Of a stretch of 23,558 nt of DNA, positions 1 to 8,249 are shown piece by piece; the first letter of the stretch is position 1; every line of letters starts with the position of its first letter. The stretch spans positions 1-23,558 of the forward strand of contig CABUAS010000021.1 of assembly GCA_902489595.1 (NCBI GenBank), in the 5' to 3' direction. The stretch is from an uncultured Oscillospiraceae bacterium (GTDB lineage Bacteria; Bacillota; Clostridia; Oscillospirales; Acutalibacteraceae). The notes under the pieces were generated by a model, which was given only the letters and a program-made list of their open reading frames with translations, did not search any database and had not been told where the DNA came from. The position numbers were made by a program, and so were the translations under genes.

Positions 1-88
1 TTAAAAGAAAAAGTGATTTTCTTAAACTTATGTAAATGAACAGACGGTCGGTTTTAAGCCGTATAGTATTCAGCCGGGGAGTTTCGGT
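1..88 (+). other. Leader before trmH-family gene; possible end of an upstream gene
   Basis: No complete gene is visible here. Frame 1 is open from the window edge to a TGA at 37-39 and frame 3 to a TAA at 33-35, so a few last codons of an upstream gene may be present, but neither tail is recognisable. A TATAGT at 62-67 resembles a -10 box but has no -35 partner at 16-17 bases. The clear signal is the Shine-Dalgarno GGGGAG at 76-81, seven bases before the ATG at 89. Confidence 0.35.
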
Positions 89-871
89 ATGGAAAAAATC
101 ACAAGCAAAAGCAATGAAATGATAAAAAATGTTAAAAGGCTTTTCACCTCTCGTAAGGCACGGTTTGAAAAAAATCAATTTGTTCTGGAGGGTGCAAGGC
201 TTTGTTTTGATGTTTTCAATTCCGATTACAGGGTTATTTGCTTTTTGGTTACCGAAAAGGCATACGAAAAGTATGAGGCAGAATGTAACAGAATGATTGA
301 AATTTCGTCAAAATCATTTTTGATTACAAATGACATTGCTTTAAAACTTGCCGATACCGAAAACACGCAGGGAATATTTGCCGTTTGCGAATTTCTGAGT
401 AATGATTTTAAGATAGAGAAAAATAAAAAATATATTGCACTCGATTCTTTGCAGGATCCGTCAAATCTCGGCGCAATTATCCGCACTGCCGAGGCGCTCG
501 GCATAGACGGCGCAATCTGCTTTAACTGCTGTGATATTTATAATCCGAAAGCACTTCGTGCATCTATGGGCAGTATTTTAAGACTTCCCGTCATTATAAG
601 TGAAAACCTCTGCGCAGATATTGAAAATATGAAAGCAGACGGTTTTTCGGTTTATTCTGCCGTACCCGACAGTTCGGCGAAAGATATTACAAAGATTGAT
701 TTTAACAAATCATCTGTTATGATTATCGGCAATGAGGGCAATGGCATTTCCGACGAGGTTAAAAAATGTTCAACAGACCTTGTTACGATAAATATGCTCG
801 GCAGGGCAGAAAGCCTTAATGCTTCAATGGCAGGTGCTATTGCGATGTGGGAGATGCTCAGGGGTAACTGA
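89..871 (+). CDS. TrmH/SpoU-family RNA 2'-O-ribose methyltransferase
   Basis: Predicted SAM-dependent 2'-O-methyltransferase acting on rRNA or tRNA in the cytoplasm. At 260 aa it has the two-part build of the RlmB/TrmH group: an N-terminal substrate-binding domain (about residues 1-95, opening ITSKSNEMIKNVKRL) and a C-terminal SPOUT knot domain (about 110-260). The three SpoU motifs are visible: NLGAIIRTAEALG near 127-139, IIGNEGNGIS near 211-220, and SLNASMAGAIAMWEM near the C-terminus, which forms the trefoil-knot SAM pocket. GGGGAG seven bases upstream supports the start at 89. The next gene's original ATG (875) lies three bases past this stop. The exact target nucleotide cannot be read from sequence; RlmB-like 23S rRNA methylation is one possibility, so no symbol is given. 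Confidence 0.88.
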   Translation: MEKITSKSNEMIKNVKRLFTSRKARFEKNQFVLEGARLCFDVFNSDYRVICFLVTEKAYEKYEAECNRMIEISSKSFLITNDIALKLADTENTQGIFAVCEFLSNDFKIEKNKKYIALDSLQDPSNLGAIIRTAEALGIDGAICFNCCDIYNPKALRASMGSILRLPVIISENLCADIENMKADGFSVYSAVPDSSAKDITKIDFNKSSVMIIGNEGNGISDEVKKCSTDLVTINMLGRAESLNASMAGAIAMWEMLRGN

Positions 872-874
872 TAT

Positions 875-976
875 ATGATTTCTGAAAATGCAGTTTATTG
901 GATATGGCTTGCCTGTGCGCTCGGCGAGGGCTCAAGAATTAAAGAAATCGTTGATGATTTCGGCGGTGCAAAGTAA
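875..976 (+). pseudogene. dprA: 5' fragment of dprA, cut by an in-frame TAA
   Basis: A 33-codon reading frame starts at ATG 875 behind AGGGG (860-864) and reads MISENAVYWIWLACALGEG...FGGAK before a TAA at 974-976. It is in the same frame as the downstream DprA frame, and the codons after the TAA (LYNANIMEWRMSSAL) continue smoothly as the helical N-terminal region of DprA, with the usual aromatic-rich WIWL start and the G-x-G-S-R-I helix-turn. A single base change in the stop codon (for example GAA to TAA) would restore one continuous protein of about 401 aa. So this is the severed first part of dprA, not a separate small gene. Real mutation and sequencing or assembly error cannot be told apart here. 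Confidence 0.75.
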
Positions 977-994
977 CTCTATAATGCCAACATT

Positions 995-2080
995 ATGGAG
1001 TGGCGTATGAGCAGTGCGCTTGTACCTAAACAGGTTGACAGGCTTGAAAAAACAGAAATATCCGAGGCTGAAAAAATTATAAATATCTGTAAAAATAACG
1101 GCTGGCAAATCATTTGCTTTGATGATGATAACTATCCAAAAAGGCTGAAGGATATTCCCGACCCACCTGCAGTTCTGTATGTTGACGGTGATTTGCCTGA
1201 TATTGACAGCAGTGTTCTTATCGGCATAGTCGGCACACGAAAGGCGAGCGATTACGCAATCAAATGTGCAGATGTAATGAGCCGGGGAATCTGTCAGGGC
1301 GGCGGAATTGTTGTGTCGGGCGGTGCGCTTGGCGTTGATACTGCTTCACATAATGGTGCAATAATCAGCGGCGGCAAAACGATTGCCGTTCTCGGCTGCG
1401 GACTCGGTACAAATTACCTTATGGAAAACAAGCCGCTTCGTGATGCCATCAGCAAAAACGGCGCACTTGTTACCGAATATCCACCGTTTGCAAAAGCGTC
1501 AAGATATACCTTTCCGCTTCGCAACAGAATTATAAGCGGTCTTTCGCTCGGCGTTCTTGTTGTTGAGGCAGGCGTGAAAAGCGGCAGTCTTATTACGGCG
1601 AATCATGCACTTGAGCAGGGCAGAGATGTTTATGCCATTCCGTGCTCCATTCTTGAAAGCAATTTTGCAGGCACAAATAAATTGATCAGTGACGGTGCGT
1701 CTGTTGCTCTTAATCCCGTTGACTTGCTTTATCCGTATGCCGAGGAATACGGGCTTGATTTATCACGTGTGCAGACTGCATTTGAAATTGCAAATAATAC
1801 AAAAATCAAAAGAGTAAATTCTGCGGCAGACGAAAACAGTATTTCATTTGAAAATGTTTCAAAAACGAGGGAAATCAGAGAGAAAAAACGTCAGATTTCC
1901 GTTAATCTTACAGGTGATTCAAAAACTGTTTTCAATGCGCTTACAGATGAATTTACACAGTTTGAAATAATCGCCGATAAATGCGGCATAAGCGCCAACA
2001 GTGCAATGTCTGTTCTTACAATGCTTGAAATGAGCGGACTCGCCGAAAGTGTGGGCGGCAAACGTTATAAACTGAAATAA
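995..2080 (+). CDS. dprA: DprA/Smf DNA-processing protein, N-terminally interrupted
   Basis: DprA binds incoming single-stranded DNA and loads RecA during natural transformation. This 361-aa frame keeps the Rossmann-like DNA-binding core (about residues 60-245), with IGIVGTRKASDYA, the VVSGGALGVDTASH loop, the PLRNRIISGLS segment and KSGSLITA, then a C-terminal winged-helix segment (about 305-361). The normal N-terminus is lost to the TAA at 974-976; the upstream part is in frame at 875-973. If translated from this side, the ATG at 995 has no Shine-Dalgarno, whereas the ATG at 1007 has GGAG (997-1000) six bases upstream and is a better restart. The core would then be made without about 40-44 helical N-terminal residues. 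Gene order before topA and trmFO is the classic Firmicutes one. Identity is sure; function is uncertain. Confidence 0.85.
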   Translation: MEWRMSSALVPKQVDRLEKTEISEAEKIINICKNNGWQIICFDDDNYPKRLKDIPDPPAVLYVDGDLPDIDSSVLIGIVGTRKASDYAIKCADVMSRGICQGGGIVVSGGALGVDTASHNGAIISGGKTIAVLGCGLGTNYLMENKPLRDAISKNGALVTEYPPFAKASRYTFPLRNRIISGLSLGVLVVEAGVKSGSLITANHALEQGRDVYAIPCSILESNFAGTNKLISDGASVALNPVDLLYPYAEEYGLDLSRVQTAFEIANNTKIKRVNSAADENSISFENVSKTREIREKKRQISVNLTGDSKTVFNALTDEFTQFEIIADKCGISANSAMSVLTMLEMSGLAESVGGKRYKLK

Positions 2081-2085
2081 TTATC

Positions 2086-2131
2086 CAAGGCAATGAACAG
2101 TAATTTTAACAGCGGTTTAAATTATGCCTTG
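2086..2131 (+). other. Inverted repeat in the dprA-topA gap
   Basis: CAAGGCA (2086-2092) and TGCCTTG (2125-2131) are perfect 7-base inverse complements around an AT-rich 32-base spacer, in the only sizeable gap (78 bases) in the first 4 kb. There is no T-run after it, so it is not a typical terminator. It could be a weak leader structure ahead of topA or chance. The topA Shine-Dalgarno AAAGGA (2143-2148) lies just downstream. Confidence 0.25.
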
Positions 2132-2158
2132 TTGCCGATTTGAAAGGAATTAACATAT

Positions 2159-4261
2159 ATGTCAAAACTTGTAATTGTGGAATCACCGGCGAAAGCCAAA
2201 AATATTAAAGGTTATCTCGGAAAGGGTTATGATGTTGTAGCGTCAATGGGTCACGTTCGTGACCTGCCTGCAGCACGTCTTTCCGTTGATATAGATAATG
2301 ATTTTGAACCTAAATACGCAGTGATTAAAGGCAAAGAAAATTTTGTTAAGGATTTAAAGAAAAAGGCAGACAGTGCCGATTATGTTTATCTTGCAACCGA
2401 CCCTGATAGAGAGGGAGAGGCAATCAGCTGGCATCTTGCAACACTGCTCGGCCTTGATTTGAATGATAAAAACCGTGTAACCTTCAATGAAATTACAAAG
2501 CACGGTGTTACGGATGGTATGGCTCAGCCGAGGTCTATTGATATTGACCTTGTTGATGCTCAGCAGGCAAGACGAATTTTAGACAGGCTTATAGGCTATA
2601 AGCTTTCACCGTTTATAAGCCAGAAAATAAGACGCGGTCTTTCGGCAGGTCGGGTTCAGTCTGTCGCACTCCGTCTTGTAGTTGACAGGGAAGAAGAAAT
2701 CCGTGCCTTTGTTCCGCAGGAATACTGGTCAATCGACGCTAAGTTTACAAATCCGCCGAGCAAAAAGGTTTTCGATGCTGCGATTTACAGTAAAGACGGT
2801 GAAAAACTTAAAATCACAAGCAAAGAGCAGAGCGACGCTGTTCTTGCCGACCTTGAAGGCGGTACTTATACGGTATCATCTGTAAAAAAAGGAACAAGAA
2901 AGAAAAGTCCTACTCCGCCGTTTATAACCTCAACACTTCAGCAGGAGGCTTCAAGACGCTTGTCTTTTCAGGCAAGAAGAACGATGAAAGCTGCGCAGGA
3001 ACTTTATGAAGGTCTTGATGTTGCAGGCCACGGCACAATCGGTCTTATCACTTATATGAGAACCGATTCGCTTCGTATTTCCGACGAGGCAAGAGCGGCG
3101 GGCAATCAGTATATTGCCGATACCTACGGCGAAAAATATCTTCCGAAAAAGCCGAGATTTTTTAAATCAAAAGGTAATGTGCAGGACGGTCACGAGGCTA
3201 TCAGACCGACGATGCCGAGCATTACACCCGATTCAATAAAAGGCTCACTCACAAATGACCAGTATAAGATTTACAAACTTGTGTGGGAACGCTTTATTGC
3301 ATCACTTATGGAAAACTGTCTGCAGGAAACCGTTAAAGTAGAGATTTCTTCAGGCGATTATGTGTTCACGGCAAGCGGCTACACAGTTAAGTTTGACGGT
3401 TTTACCGTTCTCTATGAAGAATCAAAAGACGATGCCAAGGGCGAGGATTCTGTTGCTTTGCCGCCTCTTGCAGTCGGCGATGAACTGAAACTTAAATCAA
3501 TTCTCGGCAATCAGCATTTCACACAGCCGCCTGCAAGATATACAGAGGCAAGCCTCACAAAAGCACTTGAGGAAAACGGCGTCGGCAGACCGTCAACCTA
3601 TGTAACAATCACCTCAACAATTGTGGCAAGAGAATATGTTAAGCGTGAGGGCAAGCAGTTTGTTCCTACCGAACTCGGCGAGGCAGTTACAAATCTGCTT
3701 AAAGAAAAAATGCCGAATATCGTTAATGTTAAATATACTTCAAAAATGGAAGAAGATTTAGACCTGATTGACAGCGGCGATAAAAATTATAAAGATATGA
3801 TTCATCTTTATTATGATGAATTTGAAAAGCCGCTTGAGCAGGCGAAGCGTGATATGCAGGGCGTTAAAATTAAACTTAAAGAAGAGGAAACAGACGAAAT
3901 CTGCGAAAAATGCGGCCGCAATATGATTATCAAGGTCGGCAGATTCGGCAAATTCCTTGCGTGTCCGGGCTATCCCGAATGTAAAAATACAAAGCCGCTT
4001 ATTTTCAAAACAAAGGCAAAATGCCCCGAGTGCGGCGGCGACGTTATCGAAAAGAAAACTAAGCGTGGCATATCCTTCTATGGCTGCTCAAATTACCCCG
4101 AGTGTAATTTTATGACGTGGGATTTGCCGAGCGAAGAGGTTTGCCCGAAATGCGGCAAATCATTGTTCAGGAAAAAAGGCAATGTTCTTTACTGCCCCGA
4201 TGTTGAGGGCTGCGGATTTACAAAGCCTGTTCCGAGAAAAAAGAAGAGTGAAGAAAATTAA
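2159..4261 (+). CDS. topA: DNA topoisomerase I (type IA)
   Basis: Relaxes negative supercoils by transient single-strand cleavage through a 5'-phosphotyrosine link. The 700-aa protein has an N-terminal Toprim domain (KLVIVESPAKAKNI at 3-16; acidic metal site DPDREGEA at 81-88), the topoisomerase core with SAGRVQSVALRLV and the catalytic tyrosine in ITYMRTDS (Y about 299), and GRPSTYVTIT further on. The C-terminus carries three four-cysteine zinc ribbons beginning near C582, C622 and C662 (patterns CEKC...CPGYPEC, CPEC...CSNYPEC, CPKC...CPDVEGC), followed by a lysine-rich tail. AAAGGA at 2143-2148 supports the start. It shares one base with trmFO (TAATG). Length and domain order are usual for Firmicutes TopA. 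Confidence 0.97.
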   Translation: MSKLVIVESPAKAKNIKGYLGKGYDVVASMGHVRDLPAARLSVDIDNDFEPKYAVIKGKENFVKDLKKKADSADYVYLATDPDREGEAISWHLATLLGLDLNDKNRVTFNEITKHGVTDGMAQPRSIDIDLVDAQQARRILDRLIGYKLSPFISQKIRRGLSAGRVQSVALRLVVDREEEIRAFVPQEYWSIDAKFTNPPSKKVFDAAIYSKDGEKLKITSKEQSDAVLADLEGGTYTVSSVKKGTRKKSPTPPFITSTLQQEASRRLSFQARRTMKAAQELYEGLDVAGHGTIGLITYMRTDSLRISDEARAAGNQYIADTYGEKYLPKKPRFFKSKGNVQDGHEAIRPTMPSITPDSIKGSLTNDQYKIYKLVWERFIASLMENCLQETVKVEISSGDYVFTASGYTVKFDGFTVLYEESKDDAKGEDSVALPPLAVGDELKLKSILGNQHFTQPPARYTEASLTKALEENGVGRPSTYVTITSTIVAREYVKREGKQFVPTELGEAVTNLLKEKMPNIVNVKYTSKMEEDLDLIDSGDKNYKDMIHLYYDEFEKPLEQAKRDMQGVKIKLKEEETDEICEKCGRNMIIKVGRFGKFLACPGYPECKNTKPLIFKTKAKCPECGGDVIEKKTKRGISFYGCSNYPECNFMTWDLPSEEVCPKCGKSLFRKKGNVLYCPDVEGCGFTKPVPRKKKSEEN

Positions 4262-5556
4262 TGAAATTTAAAGTTATCGGTGCAGGGCTTGCAGGCGTTG
4301 AGGCGGCATGGCAGATTGCCGAGGCAGGCTATAATGTAATTATTGCAGAGCAGAAGCCTGCTAAAATGTCACCTGCTCATAAAAGTGAATATTTTGCAGA
4401 ACTTGTATGCTCCAATTCTTTAAAGGCAAGCAGGCTCGAATCAGCCGCAGGTCTTTTAAAGGAAGAAATGGCAATGCTTGGCTCACTCACTGTGCCTGTG
4501 GCAAGAGAATGTGCAGTTCCTGCAGGCGGTGCGCTTGCCGTTGACAGAGATGTTTTTTCAAAAAAAATTACCGATAAAATTAAAAATCACCCGAATATAG
4601 AAATTGTTTACCGTGAGGAAGAAAGCATTGATATTTCCGATGACCTTGTTACAATAATTGCAACAGGACCGCTGACTGACGGTAAAATGAGCGAGGCAAT
4701 TAAGGCGGTGTGCGGTGATTATCTGTCTTTCTATGATGCCGCCGCACCGATTGTAACTGCCGAGAGTGTCGATTTTAATATTGCTTTCGGTGCATCAAGA
4801 TACGGCAGGGGCGGTGAAAGCGACTATATAAACTGCCCGTTCAATAAAGAGCAGTATGAAAAATTCATCAGTGAGCTTGTTAATGCCGAGGGCGCAGTCG
4901 TTCACGATTTTGACGTTTACGAAGGCTGTATGCCGATTGAAAAACTTGCAAAAAGAGGGCTTGACGCTCCCCGTTTCGGACCTATGAAGCCTGTCGGACT
5001 TACCGACCCAAATACGGGGCACAGACCGTGGGCGTGTGTTCAGTTAAGGCGTGAAAACAGTGCAGGGACAATGTTTAATCTTGTAGGTTTTCAGACGAAT
5101 CTGAAATTCGGTGAGCAGAAAAGAGTTTTTTCAATGATACCCGGTCTTGAAAATGCAGAATTTGTAAGATACGGCGTTATGCACAGAAATTCTTTTCTTG
5201 ATTCGCCGAGAGTTTTAAACAGTGATTTCAGCCTGAAAACGCATTCTAATGTGTTCTTTGCAGGGCAGATAACGGGCGTTGAAGGGTATATGGAATCGGC
5301 TGCATCGGGCATTATGGCAGGAATAAATGCAGTTCGCTTTGCCGAAAACAAGCAGACGCTAACATTGCCTGAAACAACAATGATAGGTGCTCTGTCAGGA
5401 TACATAAGTGATGAAACCGTTAAGAATTTTCAGCCGATGGGCGCAAATTTCGGCGTGCTTCCGCCGATTGAGCCGAAAATCCGTGATAAAAAAGAACGCT
5501 ATGCAAAAATTGCCGAAAGAGCAGTAAATGCGTTAAGAGAGATGATAGATAAATGA
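4261..5556 (+). CDS. trmFO: TrmFO, folate-dependent tRNA m5U54 methyltransferase
   Basis: FAD- and methylenetetrahydrofolate-dependent enzyme that methylates U54 in the T-loop of tRNA; in many Firmicutes it does the job TrmA does in E. coli. The 431-aa protein starts with the FAD-binding G7-A-G9-L-A-G12 Rossmann motif, then LVCSNSLKA (C50) and YEGCMPIE (C223). The 173-residue spacing of these cysteines matches the pair C53/C226 known in the Bacillus subtilis enzyme, the second being the key cysteine. Near the C-terminus, FFAGQITGVEGYMESAASG is the second FAD/dimer signature. Its ATG overlaps the topA stop by one base and its own stop overlaps plsX by four. Position after topA is the standard gid/trmFO location. 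Confidence 0.96.
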   Translation: MKFKVIGAGLAGVEAAWQIAEAGYNVIIAEQKPAKMSPAHKSEYFAELVCSNSLKASRLESAAGLLKEEMAMLGSLTVPVARECAVPAGGALAVDRDVFSKKITDKIKNHPNIEIVYREEESIDISDDLVTIIATGPLTDGKMSEAIKAVCGDYLSFYDAAAPIVTAESVDFNIAFGASRYGRGGESDYINCPFNKEQYEKFISELVNAEGAVVHDFDVYEGCMPIEKLAKRGLDAPRFGPMKPVGLTDPNTGHRPWACVQLRRENSAGTMFNLVGFQTNLKFGEQKRVFSMIPGLENAEFVRYGVMHRNSFLDSPRVLNSDFSLKTHSNVFFAGQITGVEGYMESAASGIMAGINAVRFAENKQTLTLPETTMIGALSGYISDETVKNFQPMGANFGVLPPIEPKIRDKKERYAKIAERAVNALREMIDK

Positions 5557-6548
5557 AAATTATAGTTGATGCGTTCGGAGGAGATAACGCCCCCCTCGAA
5601 ATCATAAAAGGCTCAATGCTCGCCGTTGATGAATTCGGCGTTGATATAATTCTTGTCGGCGATGAGGATAAAATCAACGAGTGTGTAAGCAAAAATAAAA
5701 TCACTCTGAAAAACACCGAAATTGTCGATACAAAAGGCGTTATAACTATGAACGACGATGCTAAGTCTGTTCTTAAAGCAAAGGCTGATTCAAGTATGGG
5801 CGTAGGTTTTAAGCTGCTTAATGAGGGCAGGGGCGACGCTTTTGTTTCGGCAGGCAATACAGGCGCAGTTACAGTCGGTGCAACGCTGATTACAAAAAGA
5901 ATTAAAGGTGTTAAAAGACCCTGTATTGCAACTATTATGCCGAGTGCGAAAAAGCCTTTTATGATGATGGACTGCGGCGCAAATGCAGAATGCAGACCTG
6001 AATTTTTATATCAATTCGGCAAGCTCGGCAGTCTTTATATGAAGCATATTATGAAATATGAAAACCCCACCGTGGCGCTTGCCAATAACGGCGAGGAGGA
6101 AACTAAGGGCACTCCGCTTGTTAAAGAGGCTTATCAACTTATGAAAAATGCCGATTATAATTTTATCGGCAATATTGAGGGACGGCAGATACCGTTCGGC
6201 GATGCCGATGTGGTTGTGGCAGACGGCTTTACGGGCAATCTTATACTTAAAATGTATGAGGGCGTTGCCAAGGTTCTTATGAACGGTATCAGCGGAATTT
6301 TTAAGCAGAATATTTTTACACTGCTTGCCGCTGTCGGCGTTATGGGCGGTATCAAAAAAATGAAAAAGCAGTTTGATTATAAGGAGTACGGCGGTGCAGT
6401 TATGCTCGGCGTTAAAAAGCCTGTTGTAAAATCGCACGGTTCTGCCGATGCAAGAACATTTAAAAATGCAATCAAGCAGGCAGTCTGGTTTATTGAAAAT
6501 GATTTTATAAAAGAAATTGAGAAAGCGTTTGATACTGATGAACAATGA
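5553..6548 (+). CDS. plsX: Phosphate acyltransferase PlsX
   Basis: Peripheral membrane enzyme that turns acyl-ACP and phosphate into acyl-phosphate, the donor used by PlsY to start phospholipid synthesis. The 331-aa length fits the family. Typical blocks are IIVDAFGGDNAP at the N-terminus, SAGNTGAVTVGAT near 106-118, PFMMMDCGANAEC near 134-146, and VVADGFTGNLILKMYEG near 224-240. It starts in an ATGA overlap with trmFO and its end overlaps the start of rnc. In many relatives acpP lies between plsX and rnc; no acyl-carrier-protein gene is present in this window. Confidence 0.95.
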   Translation: MKIIVDAFGGDNAPLEIIKGSMLAVDEFGVDIILVGDEDKINECVSKNKITLKNTEIVDTKGVITMNDDAKSVLKAKADSSMGVGFKLLNEGRGDAFVSAGNTGAVTVGATLITKRIKGVKRPCIATIMPSAKKPFMMMDCGANAECRPEFLYQFGKLGSLYMKHIMKYENPTVALANNGEEETKGTPLVKEAYQLMKNADYNFIGNIEGRQIPFGDADVVVADGFTGNLILKMYEGVAKVLMNGISGIFKQNIFTLLAAVGVMGGIKKMKKQFDYKEYGGAVMLGVKKPVVKSHGSADARTFKNAIKQAVWFIENDFIKEIEKAFDTDEQ

Positions 6549-7263
6549 TTTCGGTTTTGTGACAGAGGAAATTGAATATAAAGTAAAAGACAGGGCACTG
6601 CTTGAAAAGGCAATCGGCTACACATTTAAAGACAGAAGTTTGCTTGAAGAGGCACTGACCCATTCAAGTTATGCAAACGAGAGCAACCGAAATCTTGTCT
6701 GCAACGAGCGAATGGAATTTCTCGGCGATTCTGTGCTGTCGGTAGTATCGGCTGAATTTCTTTTTAAAAAATTCCCCGATATGCCCGAGGGCAGTCTTTC
6801 AAAACTCCGTTCCAGCCTTGTCTGCACTGCAAGCCTTTCGGGCTTTGCAAGGCAGATTAATCTTGGTTCTTATTTAAAACTCGGCAAGGGCGAGGCTTTA
6901 AGCGGCGGCAGTGACCGACCGTCAATTCTTGAAGATGTTTTTGAGGCGCTTATTGCCGCAGTTTATCTTGACGGCGGACTCGAGGCGGCAAAAAAACACA
7001 TTACTCATTTTCTTGAGGCTGAACTTCAGAATCATCAGATTAATTTTAAAGATTATAAATCACGTCTTCAGGAGTTTATTCAGCAGAATCCCGACGGAAT
7101 TCTGATTTACAGAATAACGGGTGAAAGCGGTCCCGACCATGATAAAATGTTTGAGGCTGAGGTTTGCTTTGATTCAACTGTTATCGGCAGGGGCAAAGGC
7201 AAGTCCAAAAAGCAGGCAGAGCAGGAGGCTGCAAGAGAAGCTTTGCAGTTGATGGGATTATGA
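6538..7263 (+). CDS. rnc: Ribonuclease III
   Basis: Double-strand-specific endonuclease that matures rRNA precursors and trims structured mRNAs. From the ATG at 6538 it is 241 aa. An upstream in-frame TTG at 6517 would add seven residues, but ATG is preferred because homology only begins near residue 20 (LLEKAIGYTFKDRSLLEEALTHSS). The RNase III signature NERMEFLGD (about 56-64) and the second acidic cluster EDVFEAL (D133, E136) supply the metal-binding catalytic residues. A C-terminal dsRNA-binding domain (about 165-241) ends in GKGKSKKQAEQEAAREAL. It overlaps plsX by 11 bases and the radical SAM gene by ATGA. Next to smc and ftsY this is the common Firmicutes rnc-smc-ftsY cluster. Confidence 0.95.
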   Translation: MNNDFGFVTEEIEYKVKDRALLEKAIGYTFKDRSLLEEALTHSSYANESNRNLVCNERMEFLGDSVLSVVSAEFLFKKFPDMPEGSLSKLRSSLVCTASLSGFARQINLGSYLKLGKGEALSGGSDRPSILEDVFEALIAAVYLDGGLEAAKKHITHFLEAELQNHQINFKDYKSRLQEFIQQNPDGILIYRITGESGPDHDKMFEAEVCFDSTVIGRGKGKSKKQAEQEAAREALQLMGL

Positions 7264-8249
7264 GAAAAGGCAATATTTCGATTTTCGTGCCTCATATCGG
7301 CTGCCCCCACAAGTGCTCATTCTGCAATCAGAATACAATAACTGGGCAAAACGATGTCCCAACCGCAAAGAATGTTGAAACTGCCGTAAAAACAGCGTTG
7401 AAACAAGACGGTTTTGAATATGAAATCGCATTTTTCGGCGGTTCGTTCACTGCGATAGACAGGCAGTATATGATTTCACTTTTGGAATCGGCACATTGTT
7501 TTGTTGAAAATGAAAGCCGAGTAACCGGTATCAGAATTTCCACAAGACCTGATTATATCGACAATGAGATACTTGAACTTCTTGAAAAATACGGCGTAAC
7601 TTCAATAGAACTCGGCGCGCAGAGTATGAACGACAATGTGCTGAAAATGAATATGAGAGGTCACACCGCCGAAGATGTGAGAAAAGCATCACGTCTTATA
7701 AAAGATTACGGTTTTGAGCTTGGTCTTCAGATGATGACGGGTCTTTACGGCTCAGACGATGAAATAGATTTATTTACGGCAAATGAAATTATAAAATTAA
7801 AGCCCGATACAGTCAGAATTTACCCCACCGTTGTGCTTGAAAATACATATCTCGGCTCGCTTTATAAGGCAGGCAGATATATTCCGAATGATGTGCAGAA
7901 ATCGGTTGAAATCTGTGCAAAAATCGTGCCGCTGTTCAATAAAAACAATATTAAAATTATAAGGCTCGGTCTGCACGCATCTGACGATGTTAAAAATAAT
8001 ATGCTTGCAGGCGGTTATCACCCGTCTTTGGGTGAGCTTGTAACATCAAAAATTATGCTTAATGAAATTTTATTGCATAAACCCGGTAATTATACCGTTT
8101 ACATAAATGAAAAATCCGTTTCAAAATTAATTGGAAATAAAAAGTGCAACCTTACTGAACTTAAAGAAAAAGGTTACACGATTGATATAGAATTTGATAA
8201 TAAAATGAATCCTAATGAACTGAAAACAGAGGAAAAATTATGGTTTTAA
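7260..8249 (+). CDS. Elp3-like radical SAM protein, role unknown
   Basis: A 329-aa radical SAM enzyme. The [4Fe-4S] cluster motif CPHKCSFC gives C15, C19 and C22, followed by the substrate-barrel elements AFFGGSFTA near residues 59-67, ISTRPDYI, SIELGAQSMND and GLQMMTGLYGS. The sequence style is that of the Elp3/YhcC-like group, but no GNAT acetyltransferase domain follows, so it is not a full Elp3. The C-terminal quarter (about 255-329) is lysine- and asparagine-rich and not recognisable. It sits between rnc and smc in overlapping frames (ATGA at its start, 10 bases shared with smc at its end), so expression is likely coupled to both. A tRNA or other RNA substrate is a guess from the Elp3 resemblance. 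Confidence 0.8.
   Translation: MRKGNISIFVPHIGCPHKCSFCNQNTITGQNDVPTAKNVETAVKTALKQDGFEYEIAFFGGSFTAIDRQYMISLLESAHCFVENESRVTGIRISTRPDYIDNEILELLEKYGVTSIELGAQSMNDNVLKMNMRGHTAEDVRKASRLIKDYGFELGLQMMTGLYGSDDEIDLFTANEIIKLKPDTVRIYPTVVLENTYLGSLYKAGRYIPNDVQKSVEICAKIVPLFNKNNIKIIRLGLHASDDVKNNMLAGGYHPSLGELVTSKIMLNEILLHKPGNYTVYINEKSVSKLIGNKKCNLTELKEKGYTIDIEFDNKMNPNELKTEEKLWF

Noticed and set aside
39..67. Promoter for the first gene using TATAGT at 62-67
   Set aside because: No -35-like sequence at 16-18 bases upstream, and transcription would begin almost at the Shine-Dalgarno.
974..976. Recoding of TAA as an amino acid
   Set aside because: TAA ends several other genes here (for example topA, smc, ftsY, leuS), so a changed genetic code or general readthrough is not supported.
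6006..6545. Minus-strand open frame of 179 codons over plsX
   Set aside because: Antisense shadow of plsX; translation is rich in Cys, Phe and His with no recognisable fold, and no ribosome site.
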